From positions 50,673 to 114,672 of the forward strand of contig CALJWL010000013.1 in assembly GCA_937974565.1 (NCBI GenBank): a stretch of 64,000 nt of DNA, written 5' to 3'. Positions 9,443 to 17,371 of this stretch are shown here, piece after piece. Each line of letters begins with the position of its first letter. Within the stretch, counting starts at the first letter, position 1. A program made the translations under genes and the position numbers. The notes below the pieces were generated by a model, which saw only the letters and a list, made by a program, of their open reading frames with translations, was not told the DNA's origin and ran no database searches. The stretch comes from an uncultured Arenicella sp. GTDB taxonomy: Bacteria > Pseudomonadota > Gammaproteobacteria > Arenicellales > Arenicellaceae.

Positions 9443-9567
9443 GTTTTAATCATTCTCGCCACATAGTTTACGATTCTAAGGAGTGAGACAATTCAGTACC
9501 TAGAAAACACCTAAACTTTGTTTCTTAATAACACTATTTATCCATCACCCAGAGGTTATACGACATT

Positions 9568-10188
9568 ATGTTGAATGTTCGACGTTTAGCGCTGGCTTTC
9601 ACCACCGCTCTTGTATTACTGTCACACGCACATGCACAAGAACTTGAGGCAATTAAGCCCACTCCACCAAAACAAACAATTAATCAAACTGATATGGTTA
9701 TTTTAAATACTTCAAAAGGCGCCATAAAAATCGCTTTGGACGCTGAAAAAGCACCGGAATCCGTTAAAAACTTTTTGTCGTACGTAGAAGATAAACACTA
9801 CGATGGCACAATCTTTCACCGTGTGATCAAAGGCTTTATGGTGCAAGGGGGTGGTTTTGAACCTGGCATGACACAAAAGCCAACTAAAGACCCAGTGGTG
9901 AACGAAGCTGATAATGGCCTAAAAAATAATAAGTACACCATTGCCATGGCCCGTACACAATCCCCTCATTCAGCTACCGCACAATTTTTCATCAATGCCA
10001 AAGACAATGACTTTTTGAACTACACCAGCTCAACACCAAGCGGCTGGGGCTATGCCGTTTTTGGTGAAGTTGTGGAAGGCCAGGATGTGGTCGACGCCAT
10101 CGAAATGGTCAGCACCGGAAACGCAGGGCCGTTTGGCGATGTGCCCTCTGAAGACGTGATCATCAACTCTGTTGAGGTTGTTGAATAA
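9568..10188 (+). CDS. Cyclophilin-type peptidyl-prolyl isomerase, periplasmic
   Basis: Catalyses cis-trans isomerisation of prolyl bonds. A clear signal peptide ends at SHAHA, so it probably acts in the periplasm like PpiA. The single cyclophilin domain follows: [19 protein letters not shown] (active-site arginine region), [13 protein letters not shown] and [20 protein letters not shown], closest in style to PpiA/PpiB. Length 206 is normal for the secreted form. A strong intrinsic terminator begins 20 bp after the stop, so the gene is probably monocistronic. Confidence 0.92.
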   Translation: MLNVRRLALAFTTALVLLSHAHAQELEAIKPTPPKQTINQTDMVILNTSKGAIKIALDAEKAPESVKNFLSYVEDKHYDGTIFHRVIKGFMVQGGGFEPGMTQKPTKDPVVNEADNGLKNNKYTIAMARTQSPHSATAQFFINAKDNDFLNYTSSTPSGWGYAVFGEVVEGQDVVDAIEMVSTGNAGPFGDVPSEDVIINSVEVVE

Positions 10189-10207
10189 CGTTATAATAAC
10201 CACAAAG

Positions 10208-10243
10208 AAGCGCTCTTGCTTTAATGCAGAGCGCTTTTTTTAT
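10208..10243 (+). terminator. Intrinsic terminator of the cyclophilin gene
   Basis: AAGCGCTCT at 10208-10216 pairs with AGAGCGCTT at 10228-10236, with a further inner GC pair, followed by a run of T. Confidence 0.9.
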
Positions 10244-10279
10244 GCCTATTATAATCGGCTCTGATGTTAAGCTAGCTTA

Positions 10280-11515
10280 ATGATAGAAGCCCAACAAAAA
10301 AAGACCGCCACCGCGTTTATATTACTCATCGTATTTGCTTACTCAATGGGTTTTGGCATCATCATGCCGGTGTTACCCAACCTGATCGTGGAACTTGAAG
10401 GTGTGACTCTGTCAGAGGCTACATTTATCGGGGGTATGATCGCTGCGGCTTACGCAGTGTTTCAGTTTTTATTGGGCCCGTTAGTCGGCAATTTGGGAGA
10501 TCGCTTTGGTCGGCGGCCTGTGCTTTTATTTTCCTTGGCGGGCTTTAGTATCGACTTTTTCCTGATGGGTTTTGCCCCAAGCATTATATGGCTGTTTATT
10601 GGCCGTTCTATCGCCGGTGGCTTAGGCGCTATTTTTGGCCCCGCCAACGCCGTGATGGCTGATATTTCAGAGGAAGGCGATCGGGCAAAAAGTTTCGGTA
10701 TGGTCGGCGCCGCGTTTGGTATTGGTTTTGTGATTGGCCCAGCGCTGGGCGGGTTGCTCGGGGAGTTTGGTACACGCACCCCATTTTTCGTTGCAGCGGG
10801 CATCGCAGCCGTGACATTTGTCTACGGTTATGTTTCATTTCCAGAGACCATGAGTGAGGAAAAACGTCGTTCCTTCAGCCTAGCTAGGGCCAACCCCATC
10901 GGCGCTTTCTTTAGTTTGAAAAAGCTAAACGGGGTTACCGGCATCGCTTTTATTTACCTTATCTGGGTAACGGCCACGAATATTTACCCCGTTAGCTGGT
11001 CTTACTTCGCACAAATAAAATACGAATGGTCTAGCCGTATGGTGGGCTTTTCCTTAACCTTGGTTGGAATCTCAATGGCGCTGGTACAAACGCTGCTGAT
11101 CGGCCGAGTGGTTGCTCGATTTGGAGAACGACACACCGCTGCAATCGGTCTCAGTTTCGCCACTTTAAGCATGTTGTTTTACGCCTTTGTGGACAATGCC
11201 AGCCTTGCGCTTTGGTTTTGTTTATTTGTTGGTATTCAAGGCATGGTAATACCGAGTTTAAATGCCATGATGTCCAGACGCACACCAGCCAACGCGCAAG
11301 GGGAGTTACAAGGGTTTAACGGCAGCTTGGCCGCTTTGGCGGCCTTTATATCACCACTGATTTATAACACCAGCCTAGCTCATTACACCAGCGCTGAGAC
11401 GGTTGGCTATTTCCCTGGGGCGCCCTTTGTACTGGCCGCCCTCATTTCCTTAGTTGCTCTGATTTGTTTATTAACACTAAAACCCGCCGCGGTCATAACG
11501 CCAATAAGAAGTTAG
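10280..11515 (+). CDS. MFS efflux transporter, TetA-like (DHA1 group)
   Basis: Twelve-segment major facilitator, 411 residues. Features of the drug:H+ antiporter-1 group are visible: [16 protein letters not shown] in helix 1, motif [15 protein letters not shown] between helices 2 and 3, and motif C-like [18 protein letters not shown] in helix 5. It resembles TetA-type exporters, but the substrate cannot be read. It follows the cyclophilin terminator and is convergent with the ammonium operon, with only 18 bp between the stops and no obvious terminator. No dedicated regulator sits next to it. Confidence 0.85.
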   Translation: MIEAQQKKTATAFILLIVFAYSMGFGIIMPVLPNLIVELEGVTLSEATFIGGMIAAAYAVFQFLLGPLVGNLGDRFGRRPVLLFSLAGFSIDFFLMGFAPSIIWLFIGRSIAGGLGAIFGPANAVMADISEEGDRAKSFGMVGAAFGIGFVIGPALGGLLGEFGTRTPFFVAAGIAAVTFVYGYVSFPETMSEEKRRSFSLARANPIGAFFSLKKLNGVTGIAFIYLIWVTATNIYPVSWSYFAQIKYEWSSRMVGFSLTLVGISMALVQTLLIGRVVARFGERHTAAIGLSFATLSMLFYAFVDNASLALWFCLFVGIQGMVIPSLNAMMSRRTPANAQGELQGFNGSLAALAAFISPLIYNTSLAHYTSAETVGYFPGAPFVLAALISLVALICLLTLKPAAVITPIRS

Positions 11516-11533
11516 TCTAGAAATATTCAACCA

Positions 11534-12211
11534 CTAAATCAACGCTCTTGGGTCATAACGACTTGCCTCATTGGTTTCCAGCATTTTGGCAATTGCCTTG
11601 TAGGAAATATCATCGGCATTCATTGGCCCCACCACCTCACAAACCAGCATATACACTTCCAAACAGAACGCCTTACAGGCAGGTTCTTGTGTGTTGACAG
11701 GCAGACTGATTTGGTCATCGCTGATGCGATTCACACACGTTTGTATGGATTGCTCGACATTAGGCAGCCCTTCATCGGCTAAGATTTCCCTAATTTCGGA
11801 TGCCATTTTGCCGCTGATTTTTTGAACACCCGCCAACATGTTGGAAAAGTAAAACTCCGACAATAAAATATAAGGGGGCTTTTTCGCTGCCGCGCTTGTT
11901 TGATCATCAGATACCACGGCTTGAGCAGTATTAACGACGTCATTCGAAGGCAAGCCCAGAATATACTCTGGCACCTCTTTAAGACCCAAGCCTCCTTTTG
12001 AAGAACCGGCGTGCATACTCATCATCAGCACCTTTTTTTCACCCGTATCCAAACCTAGATAATTTTCTATGTGTTCAACAAATGCGAAAACATCCAACTC
12101 TTGACCGTGGAATGCGGCGTGCCAGTTTTGAAATGCCTGCTTAATCGCTTCTCTGTCTTCGGTCATGCGCGTTAGCGCCGTGTAGACAACCTTACTTGCT
12201 ATATCACTCAT
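11534..12211 (-). CDS. Unknown protein, last gene of the Amt-chemosensory operon
   Basis: Hypothetical soluble protein of 225 residues with no signal peptide or membrane helix. I do not recognise a domain. It is mostly helical by composition, with acidic character, three cysteines in the C-terminal third (CKAFCLEVYMLVCEVV) and a small central linker SDDQTSAAAKKPP that suggests two subdomains, about 1-95 and 112-225. The start lies 18 bp after the amtB stop on the same strand, so it is almost certainly cotranscribed with the kinase, CheY, CheX and Amt genes. It could be the output or adaptor protein of that pathway, since none of the other four gene products has an obvious effector domain. That role is inference from position only. 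Confidence 0.75.
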   Translation of the reverse strand: MSDIASKVVYTALTRMTEDREAIKQAFQNWHAAFHGQELDVFAFVEHIENYLGLDTGEKKVLMMSMHAGSSKGGLGLKEVPEYILGLPSNDVVNTAQAVVSDDQTSAAAKKPPYILLSEFYFSNMLAGVQKISGKMASEIREILADEGLPNVEQSIQTCVNRISDDQISLPVNTQEPACKAFCLEVYMLVCEVVGPMNADDISYKAIAKMLETNEASRYDPRALI

Positions 12212-12229
12212 CGTTATTCCGTAAAGTTG

Positions 12230-13525
12230 TTACACGTCAGCACGCGCATGAGTGGTCATAAAATCACTGTAACCAATCTCTTTGTGTTCACTAATATCTA
12301 AGCCTCGTTGCTCTTCGCGAGTGTTGACTCGTATTGATGACACTTTACTCAATGACCAGAACAACAACAAAGAACTGCCCAAGCCCCAAACAAGTCCAAC
12401 AACCACCCCTATGAGCTGAACAAAAATTCGTTCGATGTTGAAAAAATCACCCTGATAGAAAAAACCCACAGCAAGCGTGCCCCAAGCACCGCAAAAGCCG
12501 TGTACCGGAATCGCCCCTACAACGTCATCGATTTTAAAAGAGGCCAGCACATTTGAAGAAACCACCACCACAATACCGCCCAGAACCCCGACCAAAAGAG
12601 AGGTGCCTACGCCAAACACGTCAGCCCCTGCGGTGACCGACACTAAGCCTCCCAGTGCCCCGTTCACCAACGACGTCATCAAAAAACCGCGTTTATTAAT
12701 CCACAACCAAAACAAAGCCCCGCAAATACCGCCAATAGACCCCATGTGAGTATTCAGCAAGATTTGCCCTAGGTTAGATAAATCCGTATTAACGGCTCCC
12801 CCATTAAAACCAAACCACCCAAACCACAAAAAGAACCCGCCGATCGCAACGTAAGGCAAGTTGTGCCCGGCAATGGTGTGTGCATCGCCTTTGCGGCTAA
12901 AGCGCCCACTGCGCGGGCCAATCAAAATCAACGCTCCTAAAGCCGCCCAACCACCTATGGAATGCACGACACTGCTACCGGCCATATCATGAAACCCTAA
13001 GGCACGCAGCCACCCTAATTGGTTGCCTTCTCCCCCCCAGGCCCACGCACCGTAGACAGGGTAAATAATGGCGGTGAGAAACAGAGCGCCAATCACGTAT
13101 GGAAAAAAACGGAACCGCTCGGCGACCGCACCCGACATAATGGTGGCGGCCGTTGCTGCGAACATCATGTTATAAAGCAAATCAAGAGTGTCGGACGTAT
13201 TAGAGGGCGAATAGAAAAAGTGGCTCAACCCCAGTAAACCGGTTTGGTTTATACCGTACATAAGCCCAAAACCAATCGCCCAATAACCTAACGTGCCTAA
13301 GCCAATATCAGTGAAGTTTTTAAGAATTACGTTTACCGTATTTTTAGAGCGTACCAGTCCGCCTTCAAGCATCAGAAAGCCAACCTGCATAAAGAGCACA
13401 AGCGCACAACAAATGCTCAGCCAAATCAACCTAACAGGCTCTATGCCAATAACAGCGCTCGCTTGCTCTGCGGCGACGCTTTGGCTGACGAAAAATAAGC
13501 CTAAGGCTAGAGTTAAGTAGCGCAT
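12230..13525 (-). CDS. Ammonium transporter/sensor of the Amt family
   Basis: Membrane ammonium channel, 431 residues, with a cleavable signal peptide (ending SVAA) and eleven predicted helices. Key AmtB residues are present: Asp180 and His188 in FHDMAGSSVVHSIGG, the second pore histidine His342 in VHGFCGAWGT, and WFGFNGG. The C-terminal tail (EEQRGLDISEHKEIGY) is the conserved GlnK-interacting region. Unusually, no glnK gene is adjacent. Instead the ATG lies one base after the cheX stop, so the two are translationally coupled, in an operon with a membrane HPt kinase and CheY. It could be transporter, sensor or both; Amt proteins coupled to signalling domains are known elsewhere. Confidence 0.93.
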   Translation of the reverse strand: MRYLTLALGLFFVSQSVAAEQASAVIGIEPVRLIWLSICCALVLFMQVGFLMLEGGLVRSKNTVNVILKNFTDIGLGTLGYWAIGFGLMYGINQTGLLGLSHFFYSPSNTSDTLDLLYNMMFAATAATIMSGAVAERFRFFPYVIGALFLTAIIYPVYGAWAWGGEGNQLGWLRALGFHDMAGSSVVHSIGGWAALGALILIGPRSGRFSRKGDAHTIAGHNLPYVAIGGFFLWFGWFGFNGGAVNTDLSNLGQILLNTHMGSIGGICGALFWLWINKRGFLMTSLVNGALGGLVSVTAGADVFGVGTSLLVGVLGGIVVVVSSNVLASFKIDDVVGAIPVHGFCGAWGTLAVGFFYQGDFFNIERIFVQLIGVVVGLVWGLGSSLLLFWSLSKVSSIRVNTREEQRGLDISEHKEIGYSDFMTTHARADV

Positions 13526-13526
13526 A

Positions 13527-13979
13527 TTAGCTCTCCAGAAGGTTGACGATTAAATTAGCTCGCTGCTGGTTCCATTCAATAGGAATTACATAGATATTAG
13601 CCACATCTGAGACTTGCATGTTTTCTGGCTTGCCTTGAATTGTTACCGGCACCGAAATATTAAAATCTTGCCCAAACACCGCACGCGCGTTACCAGACAC
13701 GGTATTGGATATCTCACCCACCAAATCCATTAACTTGGCATCTTTGGTTGCAATCAAGCCCATACCTGACAGCACATGCATCAACATTCGTTTGGGCGCA
13801 GAGAAAAAGATGGACCCCTTGCGATTACCTGAAATACCGATCACCCCAGTGAAATCACTAATGTAACTGTTCACTTCTTTACTTAAAAAAGGCGTGCCTA
13901 CGGTGGCATCAATCCCCGTTGTGGAAGAAAAATAATTGGAAATACCGTCTACGAATACGGCTAAATCATCGGCTTGCAT
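13527..13979 (-). CDS. cheX: CheX-type CheY-P phosphatase
   Basis: Cytoplasmic CheC/CheX/FliY-family phosphatase of 150 residues. The catalytic ExxN pattern is present in the single long helix LMDLVGEISNTVSGNARAVFG, with Glu89 and Asn92, and one active-site helix is the CheX arrangement. Its start codon overlaps the cheY stop in the string TGATG, so the two proteins are made together, and it ends one base before the Amt start. Its probable role is to remove phosphate from the adjacent CheY. No flagellar or classical chemotaxis gene lies nearby. Confidence 0.9.
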   Translation of the reverse strand: MQADDLAVFVDGISNYFSSTTGIDATVGTPFLSKEVNSYISDFTGVIGISGNRKGSIFFSAPKRMLMHVLSGMGLIATKDAKLMDLVGEISNTVSGNARAVFGQDFNISVPVTIQGKPENMQVSDVANIYVIPIEWNQQRANLIVNLLES

Positions 13980-14344
13980 CAGTGTAAATCCTCTACTAGT
14001 TCTTCTAAGGCTTCGCCTAAATCAGCATCATTAAATGGTTTGCATAAAAAGCCGTGAGCCCCAAGCTTCATGGCCTGGATTAACGTGCCTTTATCAGACA
14101 GCGCGGAGATAACGAGTATTCGCACGGAATCATCAATATCCATAATGGCTTCAATGGTCTCTAAACCGTCCATTAATGGCATTGTGATATCTAACGTCAT
14201 GACATCGGGTTTGAACTCTTTATATTGCTCTACGGCCTCTATGCCATTTTGCGCGCTGCCAACGATTTCGAACTCTTCATGTTCGAGTATCAGCGCAATT
14301 TTTTCTCGGATAACCATAGAGTCATCCACGACCATTAATTTCAT
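13979..14344 (-). CDS. CheY-like single-domain response regulator
   Basis: A receiver domain alone, 121 residues, with no DNA-binding or enzymatic output. Phosphorylation residues are intact: Asp7/Asp8, phosphoacceptor Asp52 in VMTLDITMPLMDG, Ser80 in VISALSDKG and Lys102 in CKPFNDADLG. It is encoded 29 bp after the kinase stop and overlaps cheX, so it is the expected phosphoryl acceptor of the kinase and substrate of CheX. Its target could be the flagellar motor, the adjacent unknown 225-residue protein or the Amt channel. Confidence 0.93.
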   Translation of the reverse strand: MKLMVVDDSMVIREKIALILEHEEFEIVGSAQNGIEAVEQYKEFKPDVMTLDITMPLMDGLETIEAIMDIDDSVRILVISALSDKGTLIQAMKLGAHGFLCKPFNDADLGEALEELVEDLH

Positions 14345-14373
14345 AACCTACCCCTAACTAAGCCTCTACGGCT

Positions 14374-16308
14374 CTATTTATTAAATCGAATCGAAAACTG
14401 GCAATGCTTTCCGGGAGAATGTGCAAAACCCAGCGCGCCACCCGCTTCTCTGATCATGGTGTGTACGGCGCTCAGCCCCACCCCTCTACCGGCATCCATT
14501 TCTGCTTGGTCTTTAGTTGAAAAACCAGGGTGGAAAATCAATCGTCCTATAGTATTGGCATCCACTTTGTCCGCATTTTCGGGTTTTATTAGCCCTTTAG
14601 CGAGGGCCTTTTCGAGAATTTTTTCTTGGTCCAAACCATTACCGTCATCGCGTACAATAAACGTGTGCCCTTCATTGGTTTTGGTTAGGCTGACAGTCAC
14701 CGTCATGTAATCCGGCTTGCCTTTCGCCAGCCGCTCTTCTGGCTTTTTAGCACCATGGGCAATGCTGTTACGCAGCATTTGAATGGCCGACTCGCGTAGC
14801 ACACCACTTAAATGCTCTGGAACCTGGCCTTCACCCAAACCGAATGTTTTCAATATGACTCTGACATCGTTGCGATCGGCCAAGGTCTCAACTAAGCCTT
14901 GCAGTTCGCGCTCTAAAACTGATCCCAACACCACTGGCGTAGTAGCATCGGCACCCATTGAGGAAGACGCCGCACTTTGACTGCGTTCCACATTCAGAAC
15001 TTCTGAGAACCGAGTCACGATGGACTGCATGTTGTTTAATTCTTTGAAGACCGCTTTTAGTTTTGTAACCGCGGGCAGCACATCTCGACCCGTTATCGCG
15101 CCTTCGTGTCCTTGAACAGCGGCCACCTCTGATTCAAACACATGCATGATGAATTCAAAGTTATGTAATTTCAGTGCCGCTGCATCGCCTTTTATTCTAT
15201 GGGCACGCTCGGCGATCGCCGATAGTTTGCTGCGAATGCTGTCACTGCTAGTGCCTCGTTCTTGCAATGTGCTATTGATGTCTTCGAGTGCTTCTTCGGT
15301 CTCAGAGTAAAAACGGGCTAAACTGTCTTTATCTAAATGCAAAATATTCATGAGCAAGTCGAGCTGCGCTTCTTGCTCTTCTTTGTTGGCTTCAAGTTCT
15401 TGCTCTAAACGAACCTCGCGCGTGACGTCCGTAACTGAACCCAACAAATGCTCTAACTCTCCATCCACCAACACTCGGGCAAATTTAAAGTCAAGAAATC
15501 GGCTTTCATTGCTTCCATCACGACGAGCAATATTGATTTCCACCTGATTAAGCGGGTTTAAATCCCGCACCAATTTTTCTTTAACCCGATCTCCATAAAG
15601 AAGATCTAAGTAGTCCTTTGCCACGAGGACAGTAGATTCAGGGACATATTGTCCAATAAAATCGAGAAATGAGCCTTCCAAGTCTCGTTCTAAACGAAAC
15701 ATTTGCTTCAAGGAGGCCGACTGTTCCACACCAATTTGACCTTCTTTATCGAGTAGAAAGAGTCCTTCAGAGACGGTGTTTAAGATATTTTCAGCTTGTT
15801 GATTAGATTCAGTCTGAACTTCAGTGTCTTGAGACAAACGAAGCAATTGCGGAATAATCGCTAATAAGTAGATCAATACCGCCAAGATGCACACGACTAT
15901 CGGGGCCAACGTTAACAGTCGTGAACGTTTACTCGCTTCAGCCGCCACCGCGGTTTTAAGATTAGTTAGACTGGCCGCAAAAGACTTCGGCGTGCCACTG
16001 ACGATCGCATCCCTTAGCGCAGACATCTGCGTGTTGGCAAAGCTGTTCAGCCAAGTGCGTTGACTGGCGGCCAAGGTTTCTTTCCAGTCAGAAAACTCAT
16101 CACTGCTGGGCATTCGTATGTCATTCGTGCCTGAGCGGCCTGTTAAATAGCTTGCCTCAAAAGACTCTATTGCTTGATGAGTCACCGACGCGTCTAACGA
16201 ATTTTGTTGCAATTGACGATTCGCAAGTGCAAACAAAAAAACAAGAAAGAGTAATAATGCCGTCGACACCAGCACCCCTTTGTATCGAGCTAAATCACCG
16301 ATATTCAT
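14374..16308 (-). CDS. Membrane CheA-like hybrid: sensor, PAS, HPt and HATPase
   Basis: Histidine kinase of 644 residues. Order: transmembrane helix (11-29), periplasmic region of about 100 residues (31-131), second helix (132-154), PAS-like domain (about 172-300), coiled coil, HPt-like helix with HRIKGDAAAL (His370), then a CheA-type ATPase with N box RNSIAHGAKKPEERLAKGKP (Asn514), DDGNGLD, FHPGFST and GRGVGLSAV. It lacks the CheW-like P5 domain of CheA, and the phosphorylated histidine is in an HPt rather than a DHp helix. The start has a good site, AGAGGGG, upstream. It is first in the operon with cheY, cheX and amt, so signal input may be the periplasmic domain, the PAS domain or contact with Amt. 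Confidence 0.9.
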   Translation of the reverse strand: MNIGDLARYKGVLVSTALLLFLVFLFALANRQLQQNSLDASVTHQAIESFEASYLTGRSGTNDIRMPSSDEFSDWKETLAASQRTWLNSFANTQMSALRDAIVSGTPKSFAASLTNLKTAVAAEASKRSRLLTLAPIVVCILAVLIYLLAIIPQLLRLSQDTEVQTESNQQAENILNTVSEGLFLLDKEGQIGVEQSASLKQMFRLERDLEGSFLDFIGQYVPESTVLVAKDYLDLLYGDRVKEKLVRDLNPLNQVEINIARRDGSNESRFLDFKFARVLVDGELEHLLGSVTDVTREVRLEQELEANKEEQEAQLDLLMNILHLDKDSLARFYSETEEALEDINSTLQERGTSSDSIRSKLSAIAERAHRIKGDAAALKLHNFEFIMHVFESEVAAVQGHEGAITGRDVLPAVTKLKAVFKELNNMQSIVTRFSEVLNVERSQSAASSSMGADATTPVVLGSVLERELQGLVETLADRNDVRVILKTFGLGEGQVPEHLSGVLRESAIQMLRNSIAHGAKKPEERLAKGKPDYMTVTVSLTKTNEGHTFIVRDDGNGLDQEKILEKALAKGLIKPENADKVDANTIGRLIFHPGFSTKDQAEMDAGRGVGLSAVHTMIREAGGALGFAHSPGKHCQFSIRFNK

Positions 16309-16703
16309 ACAACCCCTCTGCGCTCCAATAAAACGATTGACTAGAAGCGGTTTACACCGCCACCTTATTATTTTTTATAAATTAATATGTCCGCTAAGTT
16401 CGATGAGTAATACGGCTTGCCTCTATCTCTTAATCACACATAAACGAGTAAGCCATGTAGGATTGTTATTTTAGCTTACGACTGCTAATTTACATCGCCA
16501 ACTCCCTATTAAACAATAGCGTCAAACGATTACTGAATGATCATACATTCAAGATGACTAATGTAATGTAAAGAAATGAAAATATGACGACCCGAACATC
16601 GCAAATGTCTCACAATCATCAGACTTTTGTCCAATTAAACTGGCAAATTTTTCACAATTACGTCAAGATAAGCGCGGTTTTAAGTACAAAAAGGGTCAAA
16701 ATA
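16309..16703. other. Intergenic region between the kinase operon and a small gene
   Basis: Holds the divergent promoters of the kinase operon and the small gene at 16704. The inverted repeat GCGGT/ACCGC at 16347-16360 lies within the likely leader of the kinase gene. I see no convincing sigma-54 or NtrC site by eye. Confidence 0.4.
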
Positions 16704-17039
16704 ATGGAGAGAAAAACGGGCGAAGACAGCACGTCTGGTTCTGGTGATGGTGTTGTTCATGATGCAACGCGCATCAATATGATGGCGCGGTTCATACAAA
16801 TTGCACGCCTTGATGGAGAGTCGGATTTACACCTTCAAGATAAAAATATTGTGCGTAAAATTACGTCGGTTGCTGAACACACTCAGAATCCACAACTTAA
16901 AATACTGCATGAGCGATTGCAAGCACACTTAAAGCAAAAAACGAACGTTGGAAAACACCCACAAGAGAACCTCAATGAAGTGACGACTAAAACCGACTTA
17001 CGCTCAAAACTACTGAAATTGACACAGATATTTAAATAG
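16704..17039 (+). CDS. Small unknown protein
   Basis: Hypothetical protein of 111 residues starting MERKTGEDSTSGSG. The ATG at 16704 has AAGGG eight bases upstream, whereas the longer reading frame from 16584 has no site and an unusual composition. A low-complexity N-terminus is followed by a helical segment, DATRINMMARFIQIARLDGE, and a basic C-terminus. No signal peptide or membrane helix, and I do not recognise a family. It is transcribed divergently from the kinase-Amt operon and might be a partner of it, but position is the only support. Confidence 0.5.
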   Translation: MERKTGEDSTSGSGDGVVHDATRINMMARFIQIARLDGESDLHLQDKNIVRKITSVAEHTQNPQLKILHERLQAHLKQKTNVGKHPQENLNEVTTKTDLRSKLLKLTQIFK

Positions 17040-17133
17040 CCCTAGTCTTTTCCATTACTAACCTTAGTAAAATCAAGGGATTAAGTAAGCATCACTCAAG
17101 CACAGAATGATTGATCGACCGTCACTCACGCTG

Positions 17134-17171
17134 AACAGCCAACTACTGAAATAACAGTCAACTACTCAAAT
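17134..17171 (+). repeat. Tandem 19-bp repeat, two copies
   Basis: Copies 17134-17152 and 17153-17171 share the core CAACTACT and differ at two positions. Purpose unknown. Confidence 0.7.
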
Positions 17172-17214
17172 AATAGAAACATCAAGGCACATCAAAAGTT
17201 TCAATGAAAAAATA

Positions 17215-17236
17215 GGTCCCCGTCCTTGGGGGGACA
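17215..17236. repeat. GTCCCC/GGGGAC extragenic hairpin
   Basis: GTCCCC at 17216-17221 pairs with GGGGAC at 17230-17235. The shape resembles a REP-type palindrome; only one copy was noticed here. Confidence 0.5.
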
Positions 17237-17371
17237 CTCACTTCTGAATGCTTTCCCTCTTTTTGACTCAATCCTCTAACGAGGAGCGGTAAATATAGCG
17301 GCAATGGTTTTCATTATCATCACCCAAATGGGTGAAAATTTGTGAAATCGACGGCATTCGGTTGAGTAATA

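Larger units (their letters stand above)
17040..17371. other. Intergenic region with short repeats and a GC hairpin
   Basis: Non-coding stretch between convergent genes. It contains two tandem copies of a 19-bp unit (17134-17171), a GTCCCC/GGGGAC hairpin (17216-17235), and the short palindromic string CACCCAAATGGGTG near 17325. No gene is evident. Confidence 0.6.
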
